Shown here piece after piece: positions 1-6,845 of a DNA stretch of 18,762 nucleotides (its first letter is position 1; each line of letters begins with the position of its first letter). The DNA is from CAYLZO01 sp964387775 (lineage in GTDB: Bacteria > Chloroflexota > Anaerolineae > JAAYZQ01): positions 1-18,762 of the forward strand of contig CAYLZO010000087.1 in NCBI GenBank assembly GCA_964387775.1, in the 5' to 3' direction. Position numbers and translations under genes: made by a program. The notes beneath the pieces were generated by a model. That model did no database searches and had not been told where the DNA came from. It was given only the letters and a program-made list of their open reading frames with translations.

Positions 1-84
1 GAAATCCTGGCACATTGAGCAAGAATTTTGTGGGCAGCGTTTCGCCCTTTTGGTCTCGGCTTGTCCGGGTTAGGATCGAAAAAC

Positions 85-113
85 GGCCTGGGGAGACTCC
101 CCAGGCCATTTTT
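85..113. terminator. Hairpin terminator with flanking T-runs, probably bidirectional
   Basis: A perfect 10-bp stem (GGCCTGGGGA at 85-94, TCCCCAGGCC at 98-107) with a 3-nt loop is followed by ATTTTT on the plus strand. On the minus strand it is followed by GTTTTTC, so it could stop transcription from either side. It probably ends a plus-strand gene lying before the window, and the decayed minus-strand fragment at 122-289 also runs into it. Bases 1-84 show no recognisable gene. Confidence 0.75.
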
Positions 114-121
114 CCATTTTG

Positions 122-289
122 GGCGTAGGGCAGATAGACGGGCATGTCGCTGTCGCCCGTACCCCACTGGCGCGGATGCTCCGGGTTGAGCCACACGACG
201 CGCTTGGCCCGCCGCTGGAGGCGCTCCATCAGGTCCAGCCGGGGGTCGTTGTAATTGTTGCGCGCATCCCCCACGAAAATGACCGTCGG
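122..289 (-). pseudogene. Remnant of a CoxE-type VWA-domain protein
   Basis: The minus strand reads P-T-V-I-F-V-G-D-A-R-N-N-Y-N-D-P-R-L-D-L, then R-V-V-W-L-N-P-E and Q-W-G-T-G-D-S-D-M. These are the hallmark blocks of the C-terminal half of CoxE-like von Willebrand A proteins: GDxRNNY, WLNPE and WGTGDS. Only about 56 family-like residues are present. No credible N-terminal half with the MIDAS DxSxS motif is seen upstream, where the gene would run into the promoter and leader of the next plus-strand gene. Downstream the frame stays open but stops resembling the family and crosses the hairpin at 85-107. I read it as a truncated relic left by rearrangement. Family identity is from motif recognition only. 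Confidence 0.6.
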
Positions 290-304
290 TAAGGAGCGGG
301 CAAG

Positions 305-332
305 TTGACAGAGAGGAAAAACGTGATATACT
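305..332 (+). promoter_or_regulatory. Sigma70-like promoter of the 435-2872 gene pair
   Basis: TTGACA at 305-310 and TATACT at 327-332 are separated by 16 bp. The expected start is near 339-340, giving a leader of about 95 nt before the ATG at 435. The predicted start falls inside the palindrome at 335-355. Confidence 0.7.
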
Positions 333-334
333 GA

Positions 335-355
335 ATTTGTGTGAAACACACAAAT
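335..355. promoter_or_regulatory. Perfect 9-bp palindrome at the start site, possible operator
   Basis: ATTTGTGTG at 335-343 and CACACAAAT at 347-355 are exact inverted repeats around AAA, lying just downstream of the -10 box. The half-sites resemble those of the NrtR-associated palindromes near 14590-15405, and the placement is the same. However the GTGT and ACAC cores are separated by 5 bp here and by 7 bp there. It could be the site of a related regulator or an RNA hairpin in the leader. Confidence 0.5.
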
Positions 356-434
356 CTCTTGACGACCCTGTTGATTAAGAATCCAACCCAGAACGCACAG
401 TCCTCCACAGATCCAAGGAAGAAAGGAGCCTGCA

Positions 435-2093
435 ATGTTGCACAACTTTCGCAAAGCCTACCGAGGCCACCGGGGCGCCTACGTCCAGATCCTGGCCCTA
501 TTGTTGATCGTATCCGCCCTGGTCCTGGTCGTCATGTCCATGAGCGGGTGTGACGGGTGCACAAACCATTCAAACCATTCCTCCTCAATTACAAGCGTAC
601 AGAAAGCCAGCAATGCCACGTTCCAATGCAAGATAAAGGGACGTTATGCCACTGCCAGCCCGGGCGGGCAGGCGAAACGCAGGCTGGGCGGCCTGGTCAT
701 CGGCTCGCCCGCCCCCGATAGCGTGGACCTGCACTGGTCGCCGCCGCCGGGCTCCACCAATTTCGATTGGGACTTCCCGCCTGACAATCCAGGAGGCCCC
801 CCGCCTTACGTGTGGAGCGGCCTGGGCCCCTACGTCGCCGTTGACGTCACCTTCAACATGCCCGAAATGCCCGACCTGGAAACTGGTGAAAGTGTCGATG
901 TGGTCGAGAACCTCGTATCGACACACAGTGACGGCTCGGCCAGCGCGGCGCAGATGTCTACTTCCGTTATAAAGTTCAATCGCGCCGACGCGCTCCCCGG
1001 CCAAACGAAGCCGCTGCCTCAAGGCCAGGCACCCGCCAAACAGCCGGCCGCTCCCGACGCCGACGTGGACGTGTGGCAGACCAAGCTGTGGCTCGACGTC
1101 AAGGGCATCACCCTCACCACCACCTTTTGCCAGGACTGGCTCGACTTTCTCCAGGGCGATGAAGCCTTTCTCGCCGCCCGCATGCCGATGCCGATCCCGC
1201 TCGTGCCCACCCATTCCTACACCATCCCCATCGCCTACCGGGGCGACACGACGCCGGTATTGGAGCTCATAAACTACGACAGCTTTGGTGTCGTCATCAC
1301 CTTACCGCTGGAGCTGCGCCCCGAGCGCGCCACGTTCCTGGCAAATGAACTCCCCTCGGCGCCGGGCGAGCGTTGGGTCGCCCTGGGCCTCGATCCGGCG
1401 CCTGCGTCCTGCCCCTCCGGTCTGGAACTGGGCTCTGGTAACTGGGGACTGCGGGGCACAGCCTGGCTGGACATGAACGACCTGCCTAACAACTGCGAGG
1501 GTTGCACCGTGCAAGTCTACTACTGTTACGAAGGCCAGGAGCAGCCCATGATGCCTGCCGCCCTGCAAAGGATCGCAGCCGGGGCTGCTTCCCGCGCGCT
1601 GGGCAGCGGGGCCGGCCTCCAGACCTATCAGGGCGAGGGCATCACCTGTATCGGTCCGCAGCCCCTGCCCTTAAAGCCCGGCCTGGAGCTAACGACTGTA
1701 GGCACAGCCCATATCACGCCCACCAGGCCCATATCCTTCCATCACCTTCTCATCACTCAAGGCACAGCAGAGATAGACTTGACAATGGGCTCCAATCTCG
1801 CGGCGGATTGGGGTCTCTACGAGGGGGATGTGCAGGGTCCTTACGTGCCGCTCCAACCCATCACGCCGCCGCTCACAGTGTACGGCTTTGCCGAATTCTG
1901 GGCCGTCGGCGAGGTGCCCAGCGACACGCAGGACGGGCCCTATAGCCTGTTCATCACCGCGACCCTGGTCTCGTCGCCCAGCGTCTCGGCCTGGACCTCG
2001 GACTTTATGTGGTCCGGCGGGTGGGTGGCGCCGCCCGTCGCCCCTGACGCCGCGTACCACGTTTACCTGCCCCTGGTGACGAAAGGGGACTAG
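435..2093 (+). CDS. Exported, probably lipid-anchored protein of unknown function
   Basis: This 552-residue protein is not recognised as a known family. The N-terminus is basic (residues 3-13), followed by a long hydrophobic stretch at about 20-36 and Ser-Met-Ser-Gly-Cys ending at Cys39. This fits a permissive lipobox, so it may be a lipoprotein, though Met at -3 is unusual. Alternatively the stretch is a simple membrane anchor. The rest is Pro/Gly/Thr-rich and beta-like, with a Cys cluster (CEGC and YYC near 357-367). It ends with His-Val-Tyr-Leu-Pro-Leu-Val and four more residues, a tail I associate with secreted Chloroflexota proteins. An AAGGAG site at 423-428 lies 6 nt before the ATG. 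The next gene starts 8 nt after the stop and is Lgt-like, which fits a lipoprotein reading. Confidence 0.85.
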   Translation: MLHNFRKAYRGHRGAYVQILALLLIVSALVLVVMSMSGCDGCTNHSNHSSSITSVQKASNATFQCKIKGRYATASPGGQAKRRLGGLVIGSPAPDSVDLHWSPPPGSTNFDWDFPPDNPGGPPPYVWSGLGPYVAVDVTFNMPEMPDLETGESVDVVENLVSTHSDGSASAAQMSTSVIKFNRADALPGQTKPLPQGQAPAKQPAAPDADVDVWQTKLWLDVKGITLTTTFCQDWLDFLQGDEAFLAARMPMPIPLVPTHSYTIPIAYRGDTTPVLELINYDSFGVVITLPLELRPERATFLANELPSAPGERWVALGLDPAPASCPSGLELGSGNWGLRGTAWLDMNDLPNNCEGCTVQVYYCYEGQEQPMMPAALQRIAAGAASRALGSGAGLQTYQGEGITCIGPQPLPLKPGLELTTVGTAHITPTRPISFHHLLITQGTAEIDLTMGSNLAADWGLYEGDVQGPYVPLQPITPPLTVYGFAEFWAVGEVPSDTQDGPYSLFITATLVSSPSVSAWTSDFMWSGGWVAPPVAPDAAYHVYLPLVTKGD

Positions 2094-2101
2094 CCGTCAC
2101 C

Positions 2102-2872
2102 ATGCTGCCAACACTGAGCCTCGGCCCCTGGCAGGTGCATACCTACGCCCTGGCCAACGCTCTCGCCTTGCTCGTCGCGGGCATGTTCGGTGCCCACCGC
2201 CTGCTCCGGCTCGACGTGCCCAGCCAGGTCGTGGTGCGGGGCCTGTTCTACACGGTGCTGGGGGGATTCGCCGGCGTCTTTGCCGTGCGCGTCGTGCCTA
2301 CCCTCCAGCAGTTCTTGCGGAGCGGCACGCTGGCCTGGGTCGGCGGCAGCAGTTTCGTCGGTGCCGTGGGCGGCGGCAGCCTCGTGGGCGCGGCTTACTG
2401 CTGGAAACACCACATCCCCCTGGGCCGGGCCTTTGACCTGGGTGGGGTGGCGGTGCCCCTGGGCCAGGCCGTCGGCCGGTTGGGCTGCCTGGCCAGGGGC
2501 TGCTGCTACGGCCGGCCCACCGACTCGTGGCCGGGCCTCTATCTGCCCGACCACGACGGCGTCTGGCTGGAGCGCTATCCCACCCAGTTGCTGGCCCTTG
2601 TCGCCAACTTGCTCATCCTGGCCATCCTGCTCGCCGTGGAGCGTCGCAGCGAGCGCCCGCCCTTTGACGGCTTTCTCTTTCTGCTCTACGTGGACCTCTA
2701 CTGCGCCAAGCGCTTTGCCCTGGAGTTCCTGCGGGGCGACGCCCTGCCCGTCATCGGGCCCGTGAGCTGGGTTCACCTCTACACGGTGGCCGGCATGATC
2801 GCAGCCACAGCGATGATCTTTTGGAACCTACGCCGCCAGGCCAGGAAGGGAGCCGCCCAGGCTGCCACATAG
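2102..2872 (+). CDS. Lgt-family (prolipoprotein diacylglyceryl transferase-like) membrane protein
   Basis: This 256-residue multi-pass membrane protein carries Lgt family signatures. Residues 121-140 read G-Q-A-V-G-R-L-G-C through C-C-Y-G-R-P-T, matching the Lgt signature around its essential Arg (here Arg126). Arg159-Tyr-Pro-Thr-Gln-Leu and Arg204-Phe-Ala-Leu-Glu-Phe-Leu-Arg211 match later family blocks. Lgt moves diacylglycerol from phosphatidylglycerol to the lipobox cysteine of prolipoproteins. The usual His-Gly-Gly block is absent; residues 84-88 read S-F-V-G-A instead. The asparagine-containing stretch of the signature is replaced by a Cys-rich one. It may therefore be a paralogue with altered chemistry, so no gene symbol is given. 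It starts 8 nt after the putative lipoprotein gene and is probably co-transcribed from the promoter at 305-332. Confidence 0.85.
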   Translation: MLPTLSLGPWQVHTYALANALALLVAGMFGAHRLLRLDVPSQVVVRGLFYTVLGGFAGVFAVRVVPTLQQFLRSGTLAWVGGSSFVGAVGGGSLVGAAYCWKHHIPLGRAFDLGGVAVPLGQAVGRLGCLARGCCYGRPTDSWPGLYLPDHDGVWLERYPTQLLALVANLLILAILLAVERRSERPPFDGFLFLLYVDLYCAKRFALEFLRGDALPVIGPVSWVHLYTVAGMIAATAMIFWNLRRQARKGAAQAAT

Positions 2873-2894
2873 GTCCAGGCGCGCCCAAACGCCG

Positions 2895-2926
2895 ACGAGC
2901 CCGGTTTCGACAGAAACCGGGCTCGT
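2895..2926. terminator. 14-bp perfect hairpin between convergent genes
   Basis: Arms at 2895-2908 and 2913-2926 are exact inverted repeats around a GACA loop. They lie between the plus-strand Lgt-like gene and the minus-strand Uma2 gene, which converge here. There is no clear T-run on either side, so intrinsic termination is plausible but not certain. It abuts the dispersed palindrome at 2930-2951. Confidence 0.6.
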
Positions 2927-2929
2927 TGT

Positions 2930-2951
2930 GCAAGTTTCAAACTTGCCCTAC
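2930..2951. repeat. Dispersed palindrome GCAAGTTTSAAACTTGC, copy 1
   Basis: GCAAGTTT and AAACTTGC flank a single central base and are followed by CCTAC. The same 22-bp block, differing only at the central base, occurs twice more near 11585-11657. It belongs to a small interspersed palindromic repeat family. Confidence 0.85.
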
Positions 2952-2969
2952 GCGAGAAGATATGGTCGG

Positions 2970-3593
2970 CTAGAGGATCTCCAGCTCGCGGGCCAGGTCG
3001 AGGACGCCGGGCAGGGGATCCTTCCACAGCCAGTCGGGCCGCAGCCAGAAGCCGGGCACGGCCCCCGACCGGACGACGCCTTCCTCGACAGGCAAAAGCT
3101 GGTAGGCCCCCTCGTCGTCCAGGGCGTAGAACTCGGCGCGGCGGTGGTCGGGATCGACGACCCAGTATTCGCGCACGCCGGCGGCCTGGTACTCCAGGAA
3201 TTTCTCCCGCCAGTCGCGGGCCACGCTATCGGGGGAGACGATCTCGACGGCCAGATCGGGCGGGCCGTCCACGTAGGTCTCGCGGACCATCGATAGCCGG
3301 TCGGTACTCACGAACAGCAGGTCGGGCACTCGCCGCAAGTTGGGGCGCAACCTGACCTGAAGCTCAGGCCCCAAAACCTCGCCCAACTCGTGATGCTCAA
3401 CAAACAAGTGTAGCAAACGACCAAGAAACCACGTCAATCTGCTGTGTCGCGTCGATGCCGGTGAATGCACGATGACCTCCCCGTCCACGTATTCGGCGCG
3501 CACGTCCTCGTCGCACCAGGCCACGAACTCGTCCTCGGTCATGGGCCGCCAGATGATTCTACTTTTCGCTTGCTCAACCGCCAGCGTGTCCAC
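2970..3593 (-). CDS. Uma2-family (PD-(D/E)XK-like) putative endonuclease
   Basis: The protein shows the Uma2/DUF820 pattern. After an M-T-E-D-E-F-V-A-W start come E-Y-V-D-G-E-V, an H-S-P-A-S stretch and a conserved R-R-V-P-D-L-L-F-V strand. These are followed by D-L-A-V-E-I-V-S-P and E-Y-W-V-V-D-P, where the D and E residues fit a restriction-like nuclease core. The GTG start at 3593 gives 207 residues, the usual family length. It is chosen because AGGAGGTGA (3601-3609, minus strand), a full anti-Shine-Dalgarno match, lies 7 nt upstream. A more upstream ATG at 3617 overlaps the -10 box and would precede the predicted RNA start. The biological role of Uma2 proteins is poorly known, and this copy stands alone. 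Confidence 0.88.
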   Translation of the reverse strand: MDTLAVEQAKSRIIWRPMTEDEFVAWCDEDVRAEYVDGEVIVHSPASTRHSRLTWFLGRLLHLFVEHHELGEVLGPELQVRLRPNLRRVPDLLFVSTDRLSMVRETYVDGPPDLAVEIVSPDSVARDWREKFLEYQAAGVREYWVVDPDHRRAEFYALDDEGAYQLLPVEEGVVRSGAVPGFWLRPDWLWKDPLPGVLDLARELEIL

Positions 3594-3615
3594 CTCGTTT
3601 TCACCTCCTGGCTCC

Positions 3616-3644
3616 ATTATAACCTGCGCCTGGCTACCTGTCAA
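3616..3644 (-). promoter_or_regulatory. Perfect-consensus sigma70 promoter for the Uma2 gene
   Basis: On the minus strand TTGACA (3639-3644) and TATAAT (3616-3621) are separated by exactly 17 bp. The expected start near 3609 gives a leader of about 16 nt that is almost entirely the Shine-Dalgarno sequence AGGAGGTGA. Confidence 0.85.
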
Positions 3645-3690
3645 TGGAAAAGAACAGCGGCTTTGCATTCCACGCATCCGTTTTTCTACC

Positions 3691-5535
3691 CTACGCCCAC
3701 TCAGAAATGCCCAGCGTTTCCAGCCGCGCCCGCGTCGGGATGCCGTTCTCGTCCCAGCCCCGGGCTACGTAATAGTCGTCCAACACCCGCTCCAGGTCAA
3801 AGGTCTCGCCCTGGACGGGGCCGGTCGGCATCGATTCGGTCATGCGCGGGGCGATGGTGTCGTCGGCGCGGGACAGGCCGGCCTGGGTCAAGAACAGGCG
3901 CTCCAGGGTGTAGACCCGCTCGGCCGCCTCCAGCAGGCTCTCGGGGGTATAGTCGGCGCCCGTGGCGTGATTGACCATCTCCGTCAGGCGGCTGGGGACG
4001 TAGCCGTTGGCCGTATCCAGCGTGTAGCGCACGGCCACGAACACGCACAGCCCGGCCGCGTCGATGAGGGTGAATAGGTCCTGGAAGTGCTTGACCAGCT
4101 CCGCCTTGCCCTCGTACGTCAACCCGTCGATCTTTTTCCCGACGCCGAACAACTCCATGTAGGCCGTGTCGCCGGCCATGTGGGAGGCGCCGATGTTGGA
4201 CGTGGCGTAGAGCAGGCCCATGCCCTTCAGGCCCCGGGCGTCGTAGCTCGGAAACTCCAGCTTCTTGGACGTGACCGACATCTCGGGGTGACCATAGCGG
4301 TTCGCCAGCCGCCAGCTCCCCTGGGCGATCTCGTCGCCAAAGCCCTGGCGATGGGCGGCGGCTTGGACCATAGCGATCATGCCGTCGGCGTCGCCAAAGG
4401 GCAGCGGCCGGCCAATCTGCTCGGCGCTGACAATCCCCTTGGTGTACATCTCCATGGCGCAGGCGATGGTGATGCCCGTCGAAATCGTGTCCAGCCCCAG
4501 CTCGTTGCAGAGATAGTTTGCCTTGGTGATGGCCGCCATGTTGTCCACCCCACAGGCGCTGCCCAGCGAGCCGATGGTCTCGTACTCGGGACCCTCGCCG
4601 GCGCCGGCGTACTTTTCGCCCCAGACCTCGCCGTCCACCTCGGTCAGGCGGGCGCAGGCCAGCGGGCAGGCGTAACAGCCCGTGTGCCGGATGAGAAAGT
4701 GCTCCTTGAGCGTCGGCCCGTTGATCTTGGGCGTACCCTCGAACTGGCCGTACTGGAAATTGAACGTGGGGAACACACCCGCCTCGTGGGTCACGTCGGG
4801 CACGTAGGAGGTGCCATAAATGCGCATCGTCGAGCCCTTGCGGATGTCGGCCGCCAGGTCCTTGTTCGAGGCCCGGACCACGGCCTTTATCGCTTTCTCG
4901 TCGTGCAGCTCCGGCTTGAGTTCGCCCCGCGCCGCCACCGCCTTGAGGTTCTTGGAGCCCATCACCGCGCCCACGCCCGAGCGGGCCGCCGCCCGGTGCT
5001 TGTCGTTCATGATGGCCGCGATGAGGGCCAGGTTTTCGCCCGCCGGGCCGATGCAGGCCACGCGCACGTCGTCGGCGGTCTCGGCGCGGATCGTATCGTC
5101 GGTTTCGTGGGTGTCCTGGCCCCACAGGTGCGACGCGTCGCGCAGCTCGGCCTGTCGCTCGTCGATGTACAAGTAGACAGGCTTCTTCGCCTTGCCCTCA
5201 AAGATGAGCAGGTCGTAACCGGCCCGCTTCATGAACGTCGGGAAATCGCCACCCGAGTTCGAGTTCGCCAGCGCGCCCGTCAGCGGCGACTTGGTGACGA
5301 CCATGTAGCGGTTGCCCGTCGGCGCCGGCGTCGAGGTCAGCGGGCCGGTGGCCATGATGAGCACGTTCTCGGGCGAAAGGGGGTCGGCCGTGGGATCCAT
5401 GCCCTCCATCAGGTACTTGATGGCCACGCCCCGCCCCCCGATGTACTTTTTCGAAACCTCCTCCGGAATCTCTTCCTCGCGGATCGTGCCTTCCGTTAGG
5501 TTGACGCGCAAGAGGCGTCCGTGCCAGCCATACAT
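3691..5535 (-). CDS. Aldehyde:ferredoxin oxidoreductase, tungsten-pterin family
   Basis: The 614-residue protein matches the AOR family in length and motifs. It opens M-Y-G-W-H-G-R-L-L-R-V-N-L and has Y-I-G-G-R-G at 31-36 and A-T-G-P-L-T-S at 62-68. The [4Fe-4S] ligands are Cys287-x2-Cys290-x3-Cys294 plus the distant Cys497 in D-A-A-G-L-C. G-P-E-Y-E-T at 315-320 lies in the pterin region. The family oxidises aldehydes or related substrates to acids, passing electrons to ferredoxin, using a W-bis-pterin cofactor in the cytoplasm. The substrate cannot be told from sequence. The start has AAAGGAG about 9 nt upstream; a much longer upstream open frame is an antisense-like extension through neighbouring genes. 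A MoaD/ThiS-like gene ends 68 nt upstream, a common partner arrangement. Confidence 0.93.
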   Translation of the reverse strand: MYGWHGRLLRVNLTEGTIREEEIPEEVSKKYIGGRGVAIKYLMEGMDPTADPLSPENVLIMATGPLTSTPAPTGNRYMVVTKSPLTGALANSNSGGDFPTFMKRAGYDLLIFEGKAKKPVYLYIDERQAELRDASHLWGQDTHETDDTIRAETADDVRVACIGPAGENLALIAAIMNDKHRAAARSGVGAVMGSKNLKAVAARGELKPELHDEKAIKAVVRASNKDLAADIRKGSTMRIYGTSYVPDVTHEAGVFPTFNFQYGQFEGTPKINGPTLKEHFLIRHTGCYACPLACARLTEVDGEVWGEKYAGAGEGPEYETIGSLGSACGVDNMAAITKANYLCNELGLDTISTGITIACAMEMYTKGIVSAEQIGRPLPFGDADGMIAMVQAAAHRQGFGDEIAQGSWRLANRYGHPEMSVTSKKLEFPSYDARGLKGMGLLYATSNIGASHMAGDTAYMELFGVGKKIDGLTYEGKAELVKHFQDLFTLIDAAGLCVFVAVRYTLDTANGYVPSRLTEMVNHATGADYTPESLLEAAERVYTLERLFLTQAGLSRADDTIAPRMTESMPTGPVQGETFDLERVLDDYYVARGWDENGIPTRARLETLGISEWA

Positions 5536-5570
5536 CGTCGTGTTGCTCCTTTCCGTGTTGCGTATTCCGT

Positions 5571-5591
5571 CCCTCGACAAGCTCGGGATGC
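5571..5591. repeat. Dispersed short repeat, CTCGACAAGCTCGGG type
   Basis: This block in the 68-nt gap between the moaD-like and AOR genes matches 13797-13817 apart from one base (aag versus gag). In both places it is adjacent to a GATACGTGAT-like string. Relatives in this window share the CCTGAGC...GTCGAAGG core on the opposite strand. Confidence 0.7.
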
Positions 5592-5603
5592 TATGATACG
5601 TGA

Positions 5604-5846
5604 TCAGCCTCCGCCGACGGCGGGAAAGACGGACAGGACGTCGCCTTTGTGCAGGACCTGGTCGCGCTCGGCGTGGCGGCCGTTGACGAAAAAGGTGTAG
5701 GGGTCGGTCTGGGGGATGGGCAGCTCGGCCAGGACGTCGCCTACCCGTGTGCCGGGCGCGATCGGGCGCACGTAGCCCGGCTGGCCGTCGGGGCCATCGG
5801 GCAGGAAGCGCCGGTAGCTGGCCAACAGGCGGACCGTAATCTCCAT
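5604..5846 (-). CDS. MoaD/ThiS-family sulfur-carrier-like protein
   Basis: This 80-residue beta-grasp protein begins M-E-I-T-V-R-L-L-A-S-Y. It contains the family's F-F-V-N-G-R strand and D-V-L-S-V-F-P near the end, and finishes with a Gly-Gly-Gly tail. MoaD and ThiS carry sulfur as a C-terminal Gly-Gly thiocarboxylate; the extra terminal Gly here is mildly unusual. Its place between an SRAP gene and an aldehyde:ferredoxin oxidoreductase suggests it serves pterin cofactor assembly or maturation of that enzyme. It starts 3 nt after the SRAP stop, so translation is probably coupled. Confidence 0.87.
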   Translation of the reverse strand: MEITVRLLASYRRFLPDGPDGQPGYVRPIAPGTRVGDVLAELPIPQTDPYTFFVNGRHAERDQVLHKGDVLSVFPAVGGG

Positions 5847-5849
5847 CCC

Positions 5850-6575
5850 CTACAGGCCCGGCAGCGTGGCCGCCTGGCTCGCCGCCAGTGGCTCGATGCA
5901 GCGCGGATCGTCGTTCTGGGGCTTGTTGACGAAACGGCTGACGGGGTAGGCGTCCAACTCGGCGGAGGGATAGGGTTTCAGCAGGGGCTGCAGGCGATCC
6001 CGGTCCTCGACCGTCACGTCCAGCCACAACTCATAGTCTCGTGGGTGCAAAATCACCGGCATGCGGTTGTGCAGCGGGCGGATCAGCTCGTTGGGCTGGA
6101 TCGTCAGCAGGGTACACGACTCGACGACGCTGCCGTCGCCCCCCTCCCACTGCTCCCACAGCCCGGCGAAGGCAAAGACCCCCCCGTCGCGCAGGTGGAT
6201 GTAGAACGGCTGCTTGCCACCGTTCTGTTTCTGCCACTCGTAAAAGCCATCGGCCACGACCAGGCAGCGACGCCGCTTGAAGGCCGCGCGAAAGGCCGGC
6301 TTCTCGGCGGCGGTCTCGGCCCGGGCGTTGATCATCCGGCTGCCGATGCCGGGGTCCTTGGCCCAGAACGGAATCAGGCCCCAGTGGAGCAGGGCCAGCT
6401 CGCGGTCCCCGCTCTCGGGCGCCAGGCGCACGGCCGCCACCGGCTGCGTCGGCGCGATGTTGTAGCGCGGCTGCATCTCCGGGCCTGTCCTGAGCGCAGT
6501 CGAAGGAAGCTCCGGCAGGTCGAACTGCACCGCCAGGTCCGCGTCGGGGTCGGTCAGGGTGAATCGTCCGCACAT
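5850..6575 (-). CDS. SRAP-domain (YedK/HMCES-type) abasic-site DNA-protein crosslinking protein
   Basis: The family's catalytic start Met-Cys-Gly-Arg-Phe is present. Cys2 becomes N-terminal after Met removal and forms a thiazolidine bond with abasic sites in single-stranded DNA. Other hallmarks follow in order: R-Y-N-I-A-P-T-Q, W-G-L-I-P-F-W-A, I-N-A-R-A-E-T, V-V-A-D-G-F-Y-E-W and H-N-R-M-P-V-I-L. The start at 6575 is forced by the need for Cys2; an upstream ATG would bury it. GGAG lies 7 nt upstream, inside the end of the broken HEPN frame. Oddly, about ten residues (S-T-A-L-R-T-G-P-E-M) sit between the first block and R-Y-N. They are encoded by a dispersed repeat (6489-6506) carried in frame. 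Confidence 0.93.
   Translation of the reverse strand: MCGRFTLTDPDADLAVQFDLPELPSTALRTGPEMQPRYNIAPTQPVAAVRLAPESGDRELALLHWGLIPFWAKDPGIGSRMINARAETAAEKPAFRAAFKRRRCLVVADGFYEWQKQNGGKQPFYIHLRDGGVFAFAGLWEQWEGGDGSVVESCTLLTIQPNELIRPLHNRMPVILHPRDYELWLDVTVEDRDRLQPLLKPYPSAELDAYPVSRFVNKPQNDDPRCIEPLAASQAATLPGL
6489..6506. repeat. CCTGAGC...GTCGAAGG repeat carried inside the SRAP gene
   Basis: The core matches other copies in the window, notably 13821-13836. In the SRAP frame it reads Ser-Thr-Ala-Leu-Arg-Thr and adds length without breaking the gene. Confidence 0.75.
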
Positions 6576-6579
6576 GGTG

Positions 6580-6845
6580 TTACTCCGAATCCAGGTAGGC
6601 CACAATCTGGCCTACGAACGCGTCGAAATCTTCTAGCTCAGACCCGATGCCCTCGTGCAGCATCCGATCATCGACCTCCCAATATAGGTAGTCTCTATGG
6701 CAACTTGCAGATAGTAGCGGGCGCCGCCAATGGTTACCGGCTCCCGCAGAAACTGTCCCTGATCCATCTGGGCGATTTCGCGCAGAACCTGCGTGTAGTG
6801 CTGCAAGTACCGGATCAGGCTCTCGATCTTGTCGCGATCAACCAT
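6580..6845 (-). pseudogene. Broken HEPN/DUF86 partner of the MNT gene
   Basis: The first part (from 6845) reads M-V-D-R-D-K-I-E-S-L-I-R-Y-L and ends with R-Y-Y-L-Q-V-A-I-E, the N-terminal half of a DUF86/HEPN protein. Around 6685-6693 family similarity jumps to another frame. That frame reads Y-L-Y-W-E-V-D-D-R-M-L-H-E and ends Q-I-V-A-Y-L-D-S-E with a TAA at 6580-6582, the normal C-terminus. By comparison with the usual length near 140 residues, about 50 residues are missing. The loss includes the R-N-x-x-V-H RNase motif that normally stands just before L-Y-W-E-V-D-D. So the toxin-type half is both catalytically gutted and frameshifted. Its ATG overlaps the MNT stop by 8 nt, the usual operon arrangement. 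Confidence 0.8.

Noticed and set aside
4087..5499. 470-residue plus-strand open frame
   Set aside because: Antisense to the aldehyde:ferredoxin oxidoreductase; no recognisable domain and no ribosome site.
5536..6027. N-terminal extension of the aldehyde:ferredoxin oxidoreductase frame
   Set aside because: It runs through the moaD-like and SRAP genes in another frame; the family start M-Y-G-W-H-G with a good ribosome site is at 5535.
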